Assembly (NCBI RefSeq): GCF_016892765.1
Contig: NZ_JAFEMD010000005.1
Location: forward strand, 1-64,000
From: Microvirga arvi
GTDB lineage: Bacteria; Pseudomonadota; Alphaproteobacteria; Rhizobiales; Beijerinckiaceae
DNA: 64,000 nt
Direction: 5' to 3'
Part shown: in pieces, positions 1 to 8,395 of the stretch
Layout: each line of letters starts with the position of its first letter
How positions within the stretch are numbered: the first letter of the stretch is position 1
Notes under the pieces: generated by a model
What the model saw: the letters and a program-made list of their open reading frames with translations, nothing else
What the model was told of the DNA's origin: nothing
Database searches by the model: none
Made by a program: the position numbers and the translations under genes

Positions 1-74
1 CGTCCACTCCGCGCCCGGCCTCGGCTCATGCCTCAGCTTAACGACACCGTCTGTCAGATTAAGTCCAAACTACT

Positions 75-113
75 TCAAACCCAGAACCCTCTGATTAAAA
101 GTCAGAGGTTCTT
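75..113 (-). other. tRNA-Lys(TTT)-like anticodon-arm fragment
   Basis: Read on the minus strand this is a hairpin with a 7-bp stem CCTCTGA/TCAGAGG around the loop CTTTTAA, which is the usual anticodon loop of tRNA-Lys(UUU). The next bases (about 50-74) loosely resemble a T arm with loop TTTGAAG, but the stem does not pair well, and no D arm or acceptor stem is found. It may be the decayed end of an integrated element, matching the intact tRNA-Lys at the far side of the accessory region, or a plain hairpin such as a terminator. The stretch from 113 to 246 shows nothing else. Confidence 0.3.
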
Positions 114-246
114 TGGCTATCAAGCAGAATAAGTCTGGCCTGCCGCAGCGGGTGCAAGACTATCATGGCTCAACAGAGCAGTACTCCTAGGATCTTTTCC
201 ACGACCCACTCATTGGGAGACCAGACAAGGATACGAGGTCAACGCG

Positions 247-1524
247 ATGAGCCTCACCGGCGCAATGAGGAAATCGCTGGGCGCACTCATCCAGATGCTG
301 GGCATCGCTGCCCGGCCCGTGCAGGATGCGCAAGGCGAGAGGGGCGTGGTCATCCAGCCCTACCGTGGCTATGGATCCCACTCCGAGGTCTTCCTGATTG
401 GCCGGGTGTTCCGACAATCGAGTCCACACGCGGAGACCAGACGAGGATACCTCCTGACCAACCTACGCGACATCGGTCGGCGCATTGCCCGCCGCGCGAT
501 CCCCGATGCCATCGTGACCGCCCGGTTCTATGGAGCGGAGGAAACCGTCACCACCGACAAGGACGGCTATTTTCGGGTCCATCTCTCCCCTGCCCTGCCT
601 CCCCGGCTCGACCGTTCATGGCACATCATGGATCTGACCCTGCCGCAGCCCCATGCGGTTCAGGCGCAGGCTCAGATCTTCATCCCGCCAGCCAGCTGCC
701 GGTATGTGGTCATCAGCGACATCGATGATACGGTCATGCACACCGGGGTTGCCAACAAGCTCAGGATGCTCTGGCGCCTGTTCGTCGAAGACGCGCAGAG
801 CCGGGTAGCGTTTCCCGGAGTCGGGGCTTTGTACCGCGCCCTGCACGCCGGCGCCTCCGGCGACCAGCACAACCCCATGCTCTATGTCTCACGAGCCCCC
901 TGGGGCATCTACGAGGTGCTGGAAGCGTTTTTCGATCGGCATGGTATCCCGATCGGCCCAATCCTGTTCCTGCGGGAATGGGGCGTCTCCTGGACAAGTC
1001 CGCTGCCGCGCAAGGCCGAGGACCACAAGCGCGAGCTGATCCACAACATGCTGGCACTCTATCGTGAGCTGCCCTTCATTCTCATCGGCGACAGCGGTCA
1101 GCACGATCCCGAGATCTATCGTCAGATTGTCGAGGAGCATCCCGGGCGGGTGCTGGCGGTCTACATCCGCAATGTCTCACGGGATCCCAAGAGGATCAGA
1201 GAGATTGAGGACCTCGCCAAGGTGGTGGCGGGCGCGGGCAGCAGCCTGGTTCTGGCGGCCGACAGTGTGGCGATGGCCGAGCACGCCGCGAGCCTTAGTC
1301 TCGTTTCCGCAGAGACTGTCTCTGAAGTCCGGAACGAGAGAACGGCTACCGATCCGACTGAGCCTGAGTCGCAGACCTACGGCATTCAGAGGTCTACTCC
1401 AACGCGGACGGCAGAGGCCGTAGCGCAGGGTGACTTGCAGGATCTGGTTGGGACCGGATCCGAGCCGATGCCGCCCAATGTGATCATCGAGCCGACAACA
1501 CGGGAGCAGCCCAAGCAACCCTGA
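247..1524 (+). CDS. APP1-like phosphatase domain protein (DUF2183)
   Basis: A 425-residue protein with the C-terminal half of the APP1 phosphatidate-phosphatase family (DUF2183). The key motif is VISDIDDTV at about residues 155-163, a HAD-like DxDxT motif in which the first aspartate would be the nucleophile. A later GDSGQHDPEIY segment near residue 285 fits the acidic motif that binds magnesium. The N-terminal part (about 35-130) looks like the beta-rich domain usual in bacterial members. No signal peptide is evident. In yeast APP1 acts on phosphatidic acid; bacterial substrates are not established. The last 80 residues are low-complexity. The gene stands alone, with no operon partner. The family call is firm, the substrate is not. 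Confidence 0.85.
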   Translation: MSLTGAMRKSLGALIQMLGIAARPVQDAQGERGVVIQPYRGYGSHSEVFLIGRVFRQSSPHAETRRGYLLTNLRDIGRRIARRAIPDAIVTARFYGAEETVTTDKDGYFRVHLSPALPPRLDRSWHIMDLTLPQPHAVQAQAQIFIPPASCRYVVISDIDDTVMHTGVANKLRMLWRLFVEDAQSRVAFPGVGALYRALHAGASGDQHNPMLYVSRAPWGIYEVLEAFFDRHGIPIGPILFLREWGVSWTSPLPRKAEDHKRELIHNMLALYRELPFILIGDSGQHDPEIYRQIVEEHPGRVLAVYIRNVSRDPKRIREIEDLAKVVAGAGSSLVLAADSVAMAEHAASLSLVSAETVSEVRNERTATDPTEPESQTYGIQRSTPTRTAEAVAQGDLQDLVGTGSEPMPPNVIIEPTTREQPKQP

Positions 1525-1681
1525 TGGGATGGGAGTATCTGCTGGCTCAAGATGATAACTTTCAGGCTATTAGAACCTGAGCCGTTCCTAACCGTCATCC
1601 TTGTGCAGCGCGCCACGATGATACGCTTCTCTGCGGGGTCAACTGACGCTGGCAGTCGTGGCTCTGCTGGGCATCACTGTC

Positions 1682-2635
1682 TTAGCTCGATTGTAGCAAG
1701 TGAAGGCAGAAGCGATTCTGCTCAGCGCACCAGAACCTCACAGGTTGCCAACCGGCTTGGCTTGCTAAGTTCTGGAAGGTACCAACATCATACTTATACG
1801 AGGTGTCCGTGTGGATGCTCTCCCCGACCTCAAACGCGATTGGAACCTCCCCAACCTGATACATCAATGGTCTTGTGGCAACCAGATGAGCCTCAACACG
1901 GAACGGGTCATGCTGCACGCGGGCCTCGTGGCGGAAGTCTTCGGGATCGAATACAGTGCCGAGAAGGCGATTGAGGTGAACCAACAGGTTCTTATGCAGC
2001 TCAGCCATTAGACCATCAGCCTGGCTGTAGGCGCGTAACAGGCTCTGTTCATCACGATTGGGATCGGCTCCAACCAGAAACCAGCTTGGCCCAAGGGTCT
2101 CGCGGGCCCGCGTCAGAAATGCGACTGCGCCTGCAGGATCGAAGTTGCCGATCGTGGAGCCTGGAAAGAACCCAAGGGTCGGACTTACCCCACGCTCGAT
2201 CGGAAGGGTGATCTGCTTGGTGTAATCCGCGCATACCGGAGAAACCTCGATCCCCGGATAGTCCTCTGCAATCCGCAGTGTGGCGGCTTCGAGAAACTCA
2301 CGTGAGATGTCGAGAGCAACGTACCGCGTCGGCGCAGTGAGTGTATCGAGCAGTATGCGAACCTTGTGGCTTGCTCCGCTGCCAAACTCGACGATCGTGG
2401 CTCCGGACCCAACCAGGCTGCCAATCTCATCGGCCGTTGAGCGCAGGAGAGCACCCTCGCAGCGGGTGAGGTAGTAATCTTGCGTGTAGCAGATGCGGTC
2501 GAACAGGGACGACCCCGCCTCATCCCACAGGTACTTGCCCGGAAGCGTCTTCTGGGCAAGAGACAGACCGCCAAGCACATCCCGCAGCACCTCATTCCGC
2601 TCGATCAATCCGGCCTCCTGCGTGAGCATGGTCAT
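1682..2635 (-). CDS. egtD: L-histidine N-alpha-methyltransferase EgtD
   Basis: A 317-residue class I methyltransferase of the EgtD family, which trimethylates histidine to hercynine in ergothioneine synthesis. The N terminus carries the family's WDEAGSSLFD...YYLTRCE region (about 37-60), followed by the SAM-binding glycine motif VEFGSGASHKV (about 80-90). The C-terminal half keeps the F.P.STIGNF segment (about 155-170). Length matches the family (about 320). EgtB normally sits beside EgtD, but none is visible here: upstream lies only a receiver-domain stump and an IS6-like remnant. The enzyme may therefore rely on an egtB elsewhere, or hercynine may be the end product. Overlapping ATG codons allow a start two codons downstream. 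Confidence 0.92.
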   Translation of the reverse strand: MTMLTQEAGLIERNEVLRDVLGGLSLAQKTLPGKYLWDEAGSSLFDRICYTQDYYLTRCEGALLRSTADEIGSLVGSGATIVEFGSGASHKVRILLDTLTAPTRYVALDISREFLEAATLRIAEDYPGIEVSPVCADYTKQITLPIERGVSPTLGFFPGSTIGNFDPAGAVAFLTRARETLGPSWFLVGADPNRDEQSLLRAYSQADGLMAELHKNLLVHLNRLLGTVFDPEDFRHEARVQHDPFRVEAHLVATRPLMYQVGEVPIAFEVGESIHTDTSYKYDVGTFQNLASQAGWQPVRFWCAEQNRFCLHLLQSS

Positions 2636-2652
2636 TAATGGGGCTTGCGCCT

Positions 2653-2759
2653 TTAGTCTTCGTCGAGCGTGCGCCTCACTTTTGTGGCCCGCTCAGCATC
2701 GATGAAGGGCTTCTCGATCAGGTGCATGCCAGGGTCCAAACGCCCATGGTGCACAATAG
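2653..2759 (-). pseudogene. C-terminal stump of a response-regulator receiver domain
   Basis: The minus strand reads GRLDPGMHLIEKPF followed by about 15 residues ending in a TAA at 2653-2655. LIEKPF with the invariant lysine-proline is the last strand and loop of a CheY-like receiver, and the residues after it fit the final helix. This ending is typical of hybrid histidine kinases. The open frame stops being receiver-like exactly at the edge of the IS6-like element at 2760, so everything 5' of that point is gone. Too short to be functional. Confidence 0.6.
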
Positions 2760-2902
2760 GGTTCTGTCGCAAACTTGGTTTTTACTTGTTTATACTGGTG
2801 GGCTCGTGCTGACCGGCCGCTGTAGTATCAACGACTTAACGCCGCCGCCGTGACCCAACATGGCGCCGAAAAACACCTATACTTCGAGTTTGCGACAGAA
2901 CC
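2760..2902. mobile_element. IS6-like remnant (143 bp) with perfect 16-bp inverted ends
   Basis: The two ends, 2760-2775 and 2887-2902, are perfect inverted repeats reading GGTTCTGTCGCAAACT. This is the terminal repeat type of the IS6/IS26 family (GG-TCTGT-GCAAA). Only 143 bp lie between the outer ends, far too little for a transposase, so this is an internally deleted copy or a MITE. The flanks show no 8-bp target duplication. Instead it separates the head of a cyclase gene (right) from the tail of a receiver gene (left), both on the minus strand, as expected if element-mediated deletion removed what lay between them. Confidence 0.75.
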
Positions 2903-4229
2903 GGAGAAGTGGCTGCCGCCGGGCGAGACCGAGCAAGTACCCGATCAACGCCTCCATCATCAGTTCCCGCTGCTGGCCCGGATCGTATGGCGACGGCCCG
3001 TAACGATCGCTTGTGGGAAGCGAGAGCATCGCGGCGAACACAGGCGCAACCGTCAGGACGTCGTCCGTCGCCTGAGCCAGGAAGGTCTCCAGCTTCACCA
3101 GCCGCTCGCCGGGCGTATCGTCTTGCCGGAACCCGGCATCCCGTTCGATCCGCTCGACGAACGAATGCAGCGGAGAATTGCTGAAAAAGGGCGAGCACTG
3201 GCACTGCACCTCGGTGTGGGGTTCTGGCCGCACGTGGTCGCGGAACTCGCGCGCGACCCGCGATTTGCCAATCCCGGCTTCGCCGGACAGCAATGCCACC
3301 TGCCCGTCTCCACCCCTGACCTGCTCCCATCTCTGTGCGAGCAGCCGAAGCTCCTCGGCCCTTCCGACCAGGGACGCAGTCCGCGTGCCGTGGGCCTCGA
3401 AGCGGCTCTCGACGGCGCGGGGGCCGAGCACCTGCCAGAGCCCGACAGGGGCAGCAAAGCCCTTCAGGTTCTGGGGACCGAGATCGTCGAGGTAAAAGCC
3501 GCTGCCGAGCAGGCGCCAGGTCGCCGGCGCGATTACCACCGCGCCCGGCGCCGCAAGGGTCTGGAGCCGCGCGGCAAGGTTCGGGGTCTCGCCCACCACA
3601 CTCCGTTCCTGGGCTGCACCTGCGCCGACCAGATCACCCACCACGACTACGCCCGTGGCAATGCCGACCCGAGCGCGCAACGGATCCACTCCGAACGGAA
3701 CCGGGACACGGCCCACCTCCTCGGCTAGGGCCAGACCAGCGCGGACCGCCCTGACGGCATCATCCTCGTGAGCCTGCGGATAGCCGAAATACGCGAGCAC
3801 CCCGTCGCCCATGTACTTCGCCACGTAGCCCCTGCACTCGGCAACGATTCCAGAGCAGGCTTCATGATAAGCGCTGAGGACGGCGCGGTATTCCTCGGGG
3901 TCCAGAGTGCTTGCGAGGGTGGTCGACTCGACGAGGTCGCAGAACATCACCGTCAATTGCCGCCGCTCCGCTTCCACACCAATGTTGCCAGGGTTAGCCA
4001 GCGAGCGATCGAGCTGTGAAATGGCGTCGAGGAGTTTCCGGCGGTGGCCGACCGCATGGACGCCGAGCTCCTTCAGGTCCTCGCCAGTGAGCCGCGGCAG
4101 GATGTCGGCATCCACGGCATTGTCGCGGAACGCCTGCTCGTACTGCGCCAGCCCGAGGCTCCGTAGCCACTGCGCGACATCCACGTCCTGTCTCCCGCCG
4201 AGAGGCCGCAGCTTGCCGAGAGGATACAC
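2877..4229 (-). pseudogene. SAM / class III adenylate cyclase / AAA protein, truncated
   Basis: The 450-residue reading frame starts with a SAM domain (about 17-75, SLGLAQYEQAF...ILPRLTGEDLKELGV). A class III nucleotide cyclase domain follows (about 88-260, with FCDLVESTTLAS and KYMGDGVLAYFG carrying the metal-binding aspartates). Then comes the start of an AAA/ORC-type ATPase (about 290-440, Walker A GEAGIGKS). Relatives of this architecture are about 1,000-1,100 residues with a long TPR-like tail. Here the frame breaks after residues LARRQPLL, exactly where the IS6-like element begins at 2902, and the last eight codons (RFCRKLEV) are element sequence. Cyclase activity might survive, but the ATPase is cut before Walker B. 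Confidence 0.8.
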
Positions 4230-4592
4230 CGAGGCCGCTCATGCAGCGAGCGCCATCATGGGAGATCATCAGATGATAGGGCCTTACGATGAAGCGGTTG
4301 GAGGTGGGCTGGGCGGGTGATGCCCGACTTCCCTTTACACAAGCCCACTACGGAACGTCTCTTCAGGGTCAGGAACCGAGATTTCCTGCGTTCTCGGAAC
4401 GTCCGGTTCGATGGGGATTGCTGCCCTCGAGCTTGGATCTCAGGCGTGCCGCAACCCGACGAAGAATGGGATCAGGCAATCCCGAAGCACCGCTGCCCTG
4501 ATCCCCGAGATTTCGAGGTGGAGGAGGACTGCCTGAGGGTATATAATGGATCCCGCTGGCTTCGAGGGAAGCCGCGCCGGGAGGACAGTGCC

Positions 4593-5039
4593 ATGCCGAA
4601 GCTCTCACGCCGAGATGCTGGCCTTATCCTCGTTGCAGCCGGCTTGCTTACGCCTTATTCCTTCGCCGCGGACGGGAAGCCGCTGGCCATTAAGGGCTAT
4701 GATCCGGTCGCCTATTTCGATATGGGAACGCCCACACGCGGGCTGCCGGATTTTGAGCTCGAATGGGATGAGCACCGCTACCACTTCGTGAGCGCCGAAC
4801 ATCGCGAGCTTTTCAAGGCCGATCCTGTTCGCTACGCGCCCCAGTTCGGAGACTACTGTGCCATGGCGCTGGCAATGGGCGAACTCGACGAGGCAAACCC
4901 GGAGAACTGGCTGATCAGCGACGGTAAGCTTTATATTTTCGGTAAGGCAGCGCCGATGGGACCTGCGCTCTTCCAGCAGGACCTTGCTGCCAACGTTGCC
5001 AAGGCCAACCAGAACCGCCCGCTCATTCAAGCACACTAG
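4593..5039 (+). CDS. YHS domain-containing exported protein
   Basis: A 148-residue protein with an N-terminal signal sequence (about 1-26, RRDAGLILVAAGLLTPYSFA) and a YHS domain. The diagnostic stretch is IKGYDPVAYFD near residue 30, followed by the usual W...Y.F.S..H...F..DP..Y.P..G.YCA run. YHS proteins are small, often periplasmic and often copper- or redox-linked, but no metal ligand set can be assigned here. An upstream in-frame ATG at 4317 exists. The start at 4593 is preferred because it follows a GGGAGGA ribosome site and opens directly into the signal sequence. TATAAT at 4542-4547 is a possible -10 box. Its 3' end overlaps the convergent cyclase gene by 4 bp. Confidence 0.82.
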   Translation: MPKLSRRDAGLILVAAGLLTPYSFAADGKPLAIKGYDPVAYFDMGTPTRGLPDFELEWDEHRYHFVSAEHRELFKADPVRYAPQFGDYCAMALAMGELDEANPENWLISDGKLYIFGKAAPMGPALFQQDLAANVAKANQNRPLIQAH

Positions 5040-6946
5040 CGGTTCATTCTCTCGTCCGGCAGCGGATCGCCTGTGACCGGATAGAGGCCGGCCTTACGCA
5101 TGCCGTCACGCAAGTGGTCGAGATCGGCAGACTTCAGAAACTTGGTTCCGAATTCATGCGGATCGAAGGTCGGGAAGACGCGGCGTATCATCGTGACAAC
5201 ACGGGCGGCATCCTCAGCCTGGCCGTTCTGGGCATAGGCCGCAGCTAGCACGATGCGGCTGGAGTTTACGCTGCTAGCCGTGCGAAGATTAACTTCCGCC
5301 TGCTCGATGGCTGCGGGGTATCGCCGTCTCAAATAGTATGCGAGGCTCAGGGCAAAGCGGTCGACGCCATTGAGCTCGGGATCAATACGCTGCGCCTGCT
5401 CCAAGGCCTCGATCGCGGCATCCGTCTGTCCCAGCCACAACAATACGGTGCCACGCCCGGCAAGCCCCTGGGCGTCGTTGGGATTGATGGTAAGGGCGCG
5501 GTCGATCTCTGCCTGTGCTTCACGATATCGCTGACGAAAAAGGTGGATGTGGCCGAGGACTACGCGGGCGCGCACTTCGGAATTGTCAAGGCTGAGCGCT
5601 TTGACGGCCAGTTCCTCGGCGCGTGCCAGAAAGGCAATTGGCGACTCCGCCCAGCCCATTGAGGCCGCGAGGTGATAGGTTTCGGCGAGTGCTGCGTAAG
5701 CGGCAGCGTAATTGGGGTCCAGCTCGATGGCGCGTCTGAGCAGGACGCGCGCCTCCGCGTTGTTCGCGCGCGTTGGGCGCTGCAAAGCTGGCCGTGCGCG
5801 GAGCACGTAATCGTAGGCTGCAAGGCTTTCCGTCGGCTTCGCCAACACACGGCGTTGTTCGATCTGGGTCACGCCGATCGCCAAGGCCCCGGCGATCTGG
5901 GACGTAATCTTGTCCTGCAAGGCAAAGATGTCGATCATCGCCTCGTCGAAGCGGGCCGACCAAAGTACCCTGCCGCCTGCATCAACGAGTTGTGCGGCGA
6001 CGCGGAGGCGGTCGTCGACATGGCGTACACTGCCCTCCACCTGATAGCGCACTGCCAGATTACGGGCGATCTCTCCGGGGCTCGCGGGCATGTTTTTGTA
6101 GGGAAAAACGGCGTTCCACGAAATCACGGTCAGCGCGGAAAACCGGCCGAGCGCGTTGATGATGTCCTGCGTCAAGCCATCGGCGAGATAATCGCGCTCT
6201 GGATCGGTGTTCTGGCTTTGGAATGGAAGTACGGCGATCGCGGGTCTCGCGCCGAGTTCGACGTTCCTCGTGAACTCATTGCCAGTAAGCAAAGGGCCGA
6301 TAGATTTCCACCCGGAGGTAACACCGAGCCACACCGATCCCGCCGCAAGCGCGAGCGTGACAGCCATGGCGGCCATCAAGCCTGCGCGTCCGCGGGTGAA
6401 CTGTGCGCTGGACCTCCCATCGACTCGCAGGCAATACGCCCGCACAGGCCGCGCGATGTTCTTGAGCTTGTGTTCGCCCCAATCGACGAGGGCGATGTCC
6501 ATCTTGCCCTGTACGTCCTCCTGCACACGGCCCGATACGCAGATGCCGCCCGGCTCGGCGAGCACTTGCAGGCGGGCCGCCACATTGACGCCGTCCCCGA
6601 AAATGTCTGGTCCCTCGATAATGATGTCGCCGACGTTGACGCCAATTCGGAATTCGATGCGCTCTTCATGAGGCACCGCGACGTTGCGCTCAGCCATGCC
6701 GCGCTGGATTGCGACGGCGCAGCGCACGGCTTCGACGACGCTGGCGAACTCCGACAGCAGACCGTCGCCGGTGGTCTTGACAATGCGTCCGCGGTACTCG
6801 TGGATCGTCGGATCGATCAGGACGCGCAGATGCTCGTTCAGCCGCGCCAGCGTGCCTTCTTCGTCTGCTCCCATAAGGCGACTGTAACCGGCGACATCAG
6901 CCGCCAGGATCGCCGCCAGTCGCCGATCCACACGCTCCGTCGTCAA
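5036..6946 (-). CDS. Class III adenylate/guanylate cyclase with TPR tail
   Basis: A 636-residue protein. Residues about 6-170 form a class III cyclase homology domain: LAADVAGYSRLMG and KTTGDGLLSEF hold the two metal-binding aspartates, and the IFGDGVNVAARL segment is typical of the rhizobial family. One membrane span lies near 190-212. A TolB/FlgO-like segment (PAIAVLPFQ...YLADGLTQDIINAL, about 235-300) and then several TPR repeats (about 370-610) follow. The order places the cyclase in the cytoplasm and the TPR part probably in the periplasm. Rhizobial genomes carry many such paralogues. It is the only complete one of three in this 5-kb stretch. The input signal is unknown. Confidence 0.85.
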   Translation of the reverse strand: MTTERVDRRLAAILAADVAGYSRLMGADEEGTLARLNEHLRVLIDPTIHEYRGRIVKTTGDGLLSEFASVVEAVRCAVAIQRGMAERNVAVPHEERIEFRIGVNVGDIIIEGPDIFGDGVNVAARLQVLAEPGGICVSGRVQEDVQGKMDIALVDWGEHKLKNIARPVRAYCLRVDGRSSAQFTRGRAGLMAAMAVTLALAAGSVWLGVTSGWKSIGPLLTGNEFTRNVELGARPAIAVLPFQSQNTDPERDYLADGLTQDIINALGRFSALTVISWNAVFPYKNMPASPGEIARNLAVRYQVEGSVRHVDDRLRVAAQLVDAGGRVLWSARFDEAMIDIFALQDKITSQIAGALAIGVTQIEQRRVLAKPTESLAAYDYVLRARPALQRPTRANNAEARVLLRRAIELDPNYAAAYAALAETYHLAASMGWAESPIAFLARAEELAVKALSLDNSEVRARVVLGHIHLFRQRYREAQAEIDRALTINPNDAQGLAGRGTVLLWLGQTDAAIEALEQAQRIDPELNGVDRFALSLAYYLRRRYPAAIEQAEVNLRTASSVNSSRIVLAAAYAQNGQAEDAARVVTMIRRVFPTFDPHEFGTKFLKSADLDHLRDGMRKAGLYPVTGDPLPDERMNR

Positions 6947-7103
6947 TGTGGCTCTCCCAATTCACGCCGACGGCCGTTCCAGTGGATTATTGAGAGAAAC
7001 TCCTCCACCAGGCACTTGGGAACCAGGCAGGCTCCCCGACTGACCAACCCGACATTTGAGCGCTCAAGGTCCCGATGCGGCACAGGCAGCCGCATGTCCG
7101 CTT

Positions 7104-7421
7104 GAGGTCGATGCCGATCCGGAAGGGGATCCGTTTCTCTTCCGCGACCCGGGCCTGGTGCTCGGCCGTGACCTGCTGGGCCTCGATCGCGTATTCGACG
7201 GCTTCGACGACGCTCAGGAACTCGACGAGGGCGCCGCCGCCCATCAGCTTGATGGTGCGGACGCGGTGCCGGACGATGCGGGGCTCGATCAGCTCCTTGC
7301 GGAGGGCCCTGAGCCGGGCCAGCGTGCCGGCCTCGTCCGCACCCATGAGGCGCGAATACTCGATCATATCGGTAGCCAGGATCGCAGCGAGCTTGCGCTC
7401 GACCGGCTGCCCGTGTGCGAC
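7104..7421 (-). pseudogene. N-terminal fragment of a class III cyclase
   Basis: About 106 codons match the N-terminal half of the neighbouring cyclase family: ERKLAAILATDMIEYSRLMGA, then KLMGGGALVEFLSVVEA where functional members have TGDG, and RIPFRIGID. After RIGID at about 7104 the frame turns into unrelated sequence. The second metal-binding aspartate is missing because GDG has become GGG, so the fragment would be inactive even if folded. It looks like a decayed tandem paralogue of the 5036-6946 gene. The 340 bp between its 5' end and the IS91 fragment at 7764 hold nothing recognisable. Confidence 0.7.
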
Positions 7422-7763
7422 GTGACTGTGGCATGGCGGCCGCCCGTCGACAGGGCTGAGGCCGGTGATCCGACATGGCCCGGATGCCCGGCCACAGCCT
7501 TCACCCCGCAGGGATGTTGCTCCTTTCGGATCCTCTTGGCTAGCGCTGGGTTGGCCGCGTCGGCGAGAGGGGGCCGGCGAAGCGGCATTCGGCCAGCAGG
7601 CATCGCCAACTGGATGCAAACCCTGGGCGATTAGGACAAGCAGGAAGGTTCACGGGGCTCCTTGCGTAATCCCCCTCGTTAACGGGCGCTGTGCGCGTCT
7701 GACGGCGATAATCCCGAGAGGCCGTTCTGCGACCACCAAAACTGTTTCTCCATAACGTTCAAG

Positions 7764-7990
7764 TTGGGTCTACCTCGGTCATCGAATGGGTCAGGACGCA
7801 TCCGGCACTATGGCCTCCTCGCCAACAGCAGACGCGTCACCAATCTGGCCCGGGCCCGCGCGCTCCTCCTCGCGCGCGGGCCGCCCCTGGAGACCATTGC
7901 GGCAGAACTCACGGACGGCCTCGCCAAGGCTGGCACAGCCCTGCCCCTGCTGCTGCGGGCCTCGTCCTCCCACCCCAGATGACCGAAGGG
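7764..7990 (+). pseudogene. IS91-type transposase C-terminal fragment
   Basis: One frame reads RIRHYGLLANSRRVTNLARARALL, the C-terminal signature of IS91/Y2 transposases, which normally continue to a PCPCCGGRM zinc-binding motif. Here the matching PCPCCCGP appears in a different frame near 7938-7965, so a frameshift separates the two. No N-terminal half with the catalytic tyrosines is present. The fragment marks an old rearrangement beside the cyclase pseudogene. Confidence 0.6.
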
Positions 7991-8395
7991 CCCAAAGATT
8001 ATCGGTCACCCCCGCTATACACCGTTCCAGATCGCCAAGGTGGCACTCCCCCGCAACCTATTCCGCCGCATCTTGGAGATAATCAAGGACTTCCGACCGC
8101 GGCAGATGGAGCGATGTTGAACCCGCACCTACAAGCAATCCTATGGATCCAGACGGGAGAGGTGCGCCTGACATCCGCCGGGATGGGCGGAACGGCGCGA
8201 TAGGGCGGGTACGACCGGCAATCGGGGCCGATCCAGGCCGCAAAACAGCCTTTTGGTGCTGTTCAAAAATCGTCGCCAGGGTTATTCTGCTCCCGAAGGC
8301 ACGCCACCGGGCCGCTTATCTGGGAATCCCCGTCAGAATCCTGAAAAGGGAAAAACGCGGGCCCCAGAGCGGTGCCTGCGAGGGAGGAGACCTCC
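7991..8395. other. Intergenic stretch, nothing recognised
   Basis: About 400 bp between the IS91 fragment and the haloperoxidase gene. Short open frames exist on both strands but none shows a ribosome site plus a recognisable sequence. The only supported element is the strong site GGGAGGAG just before 8396. Confidence 0.5.
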
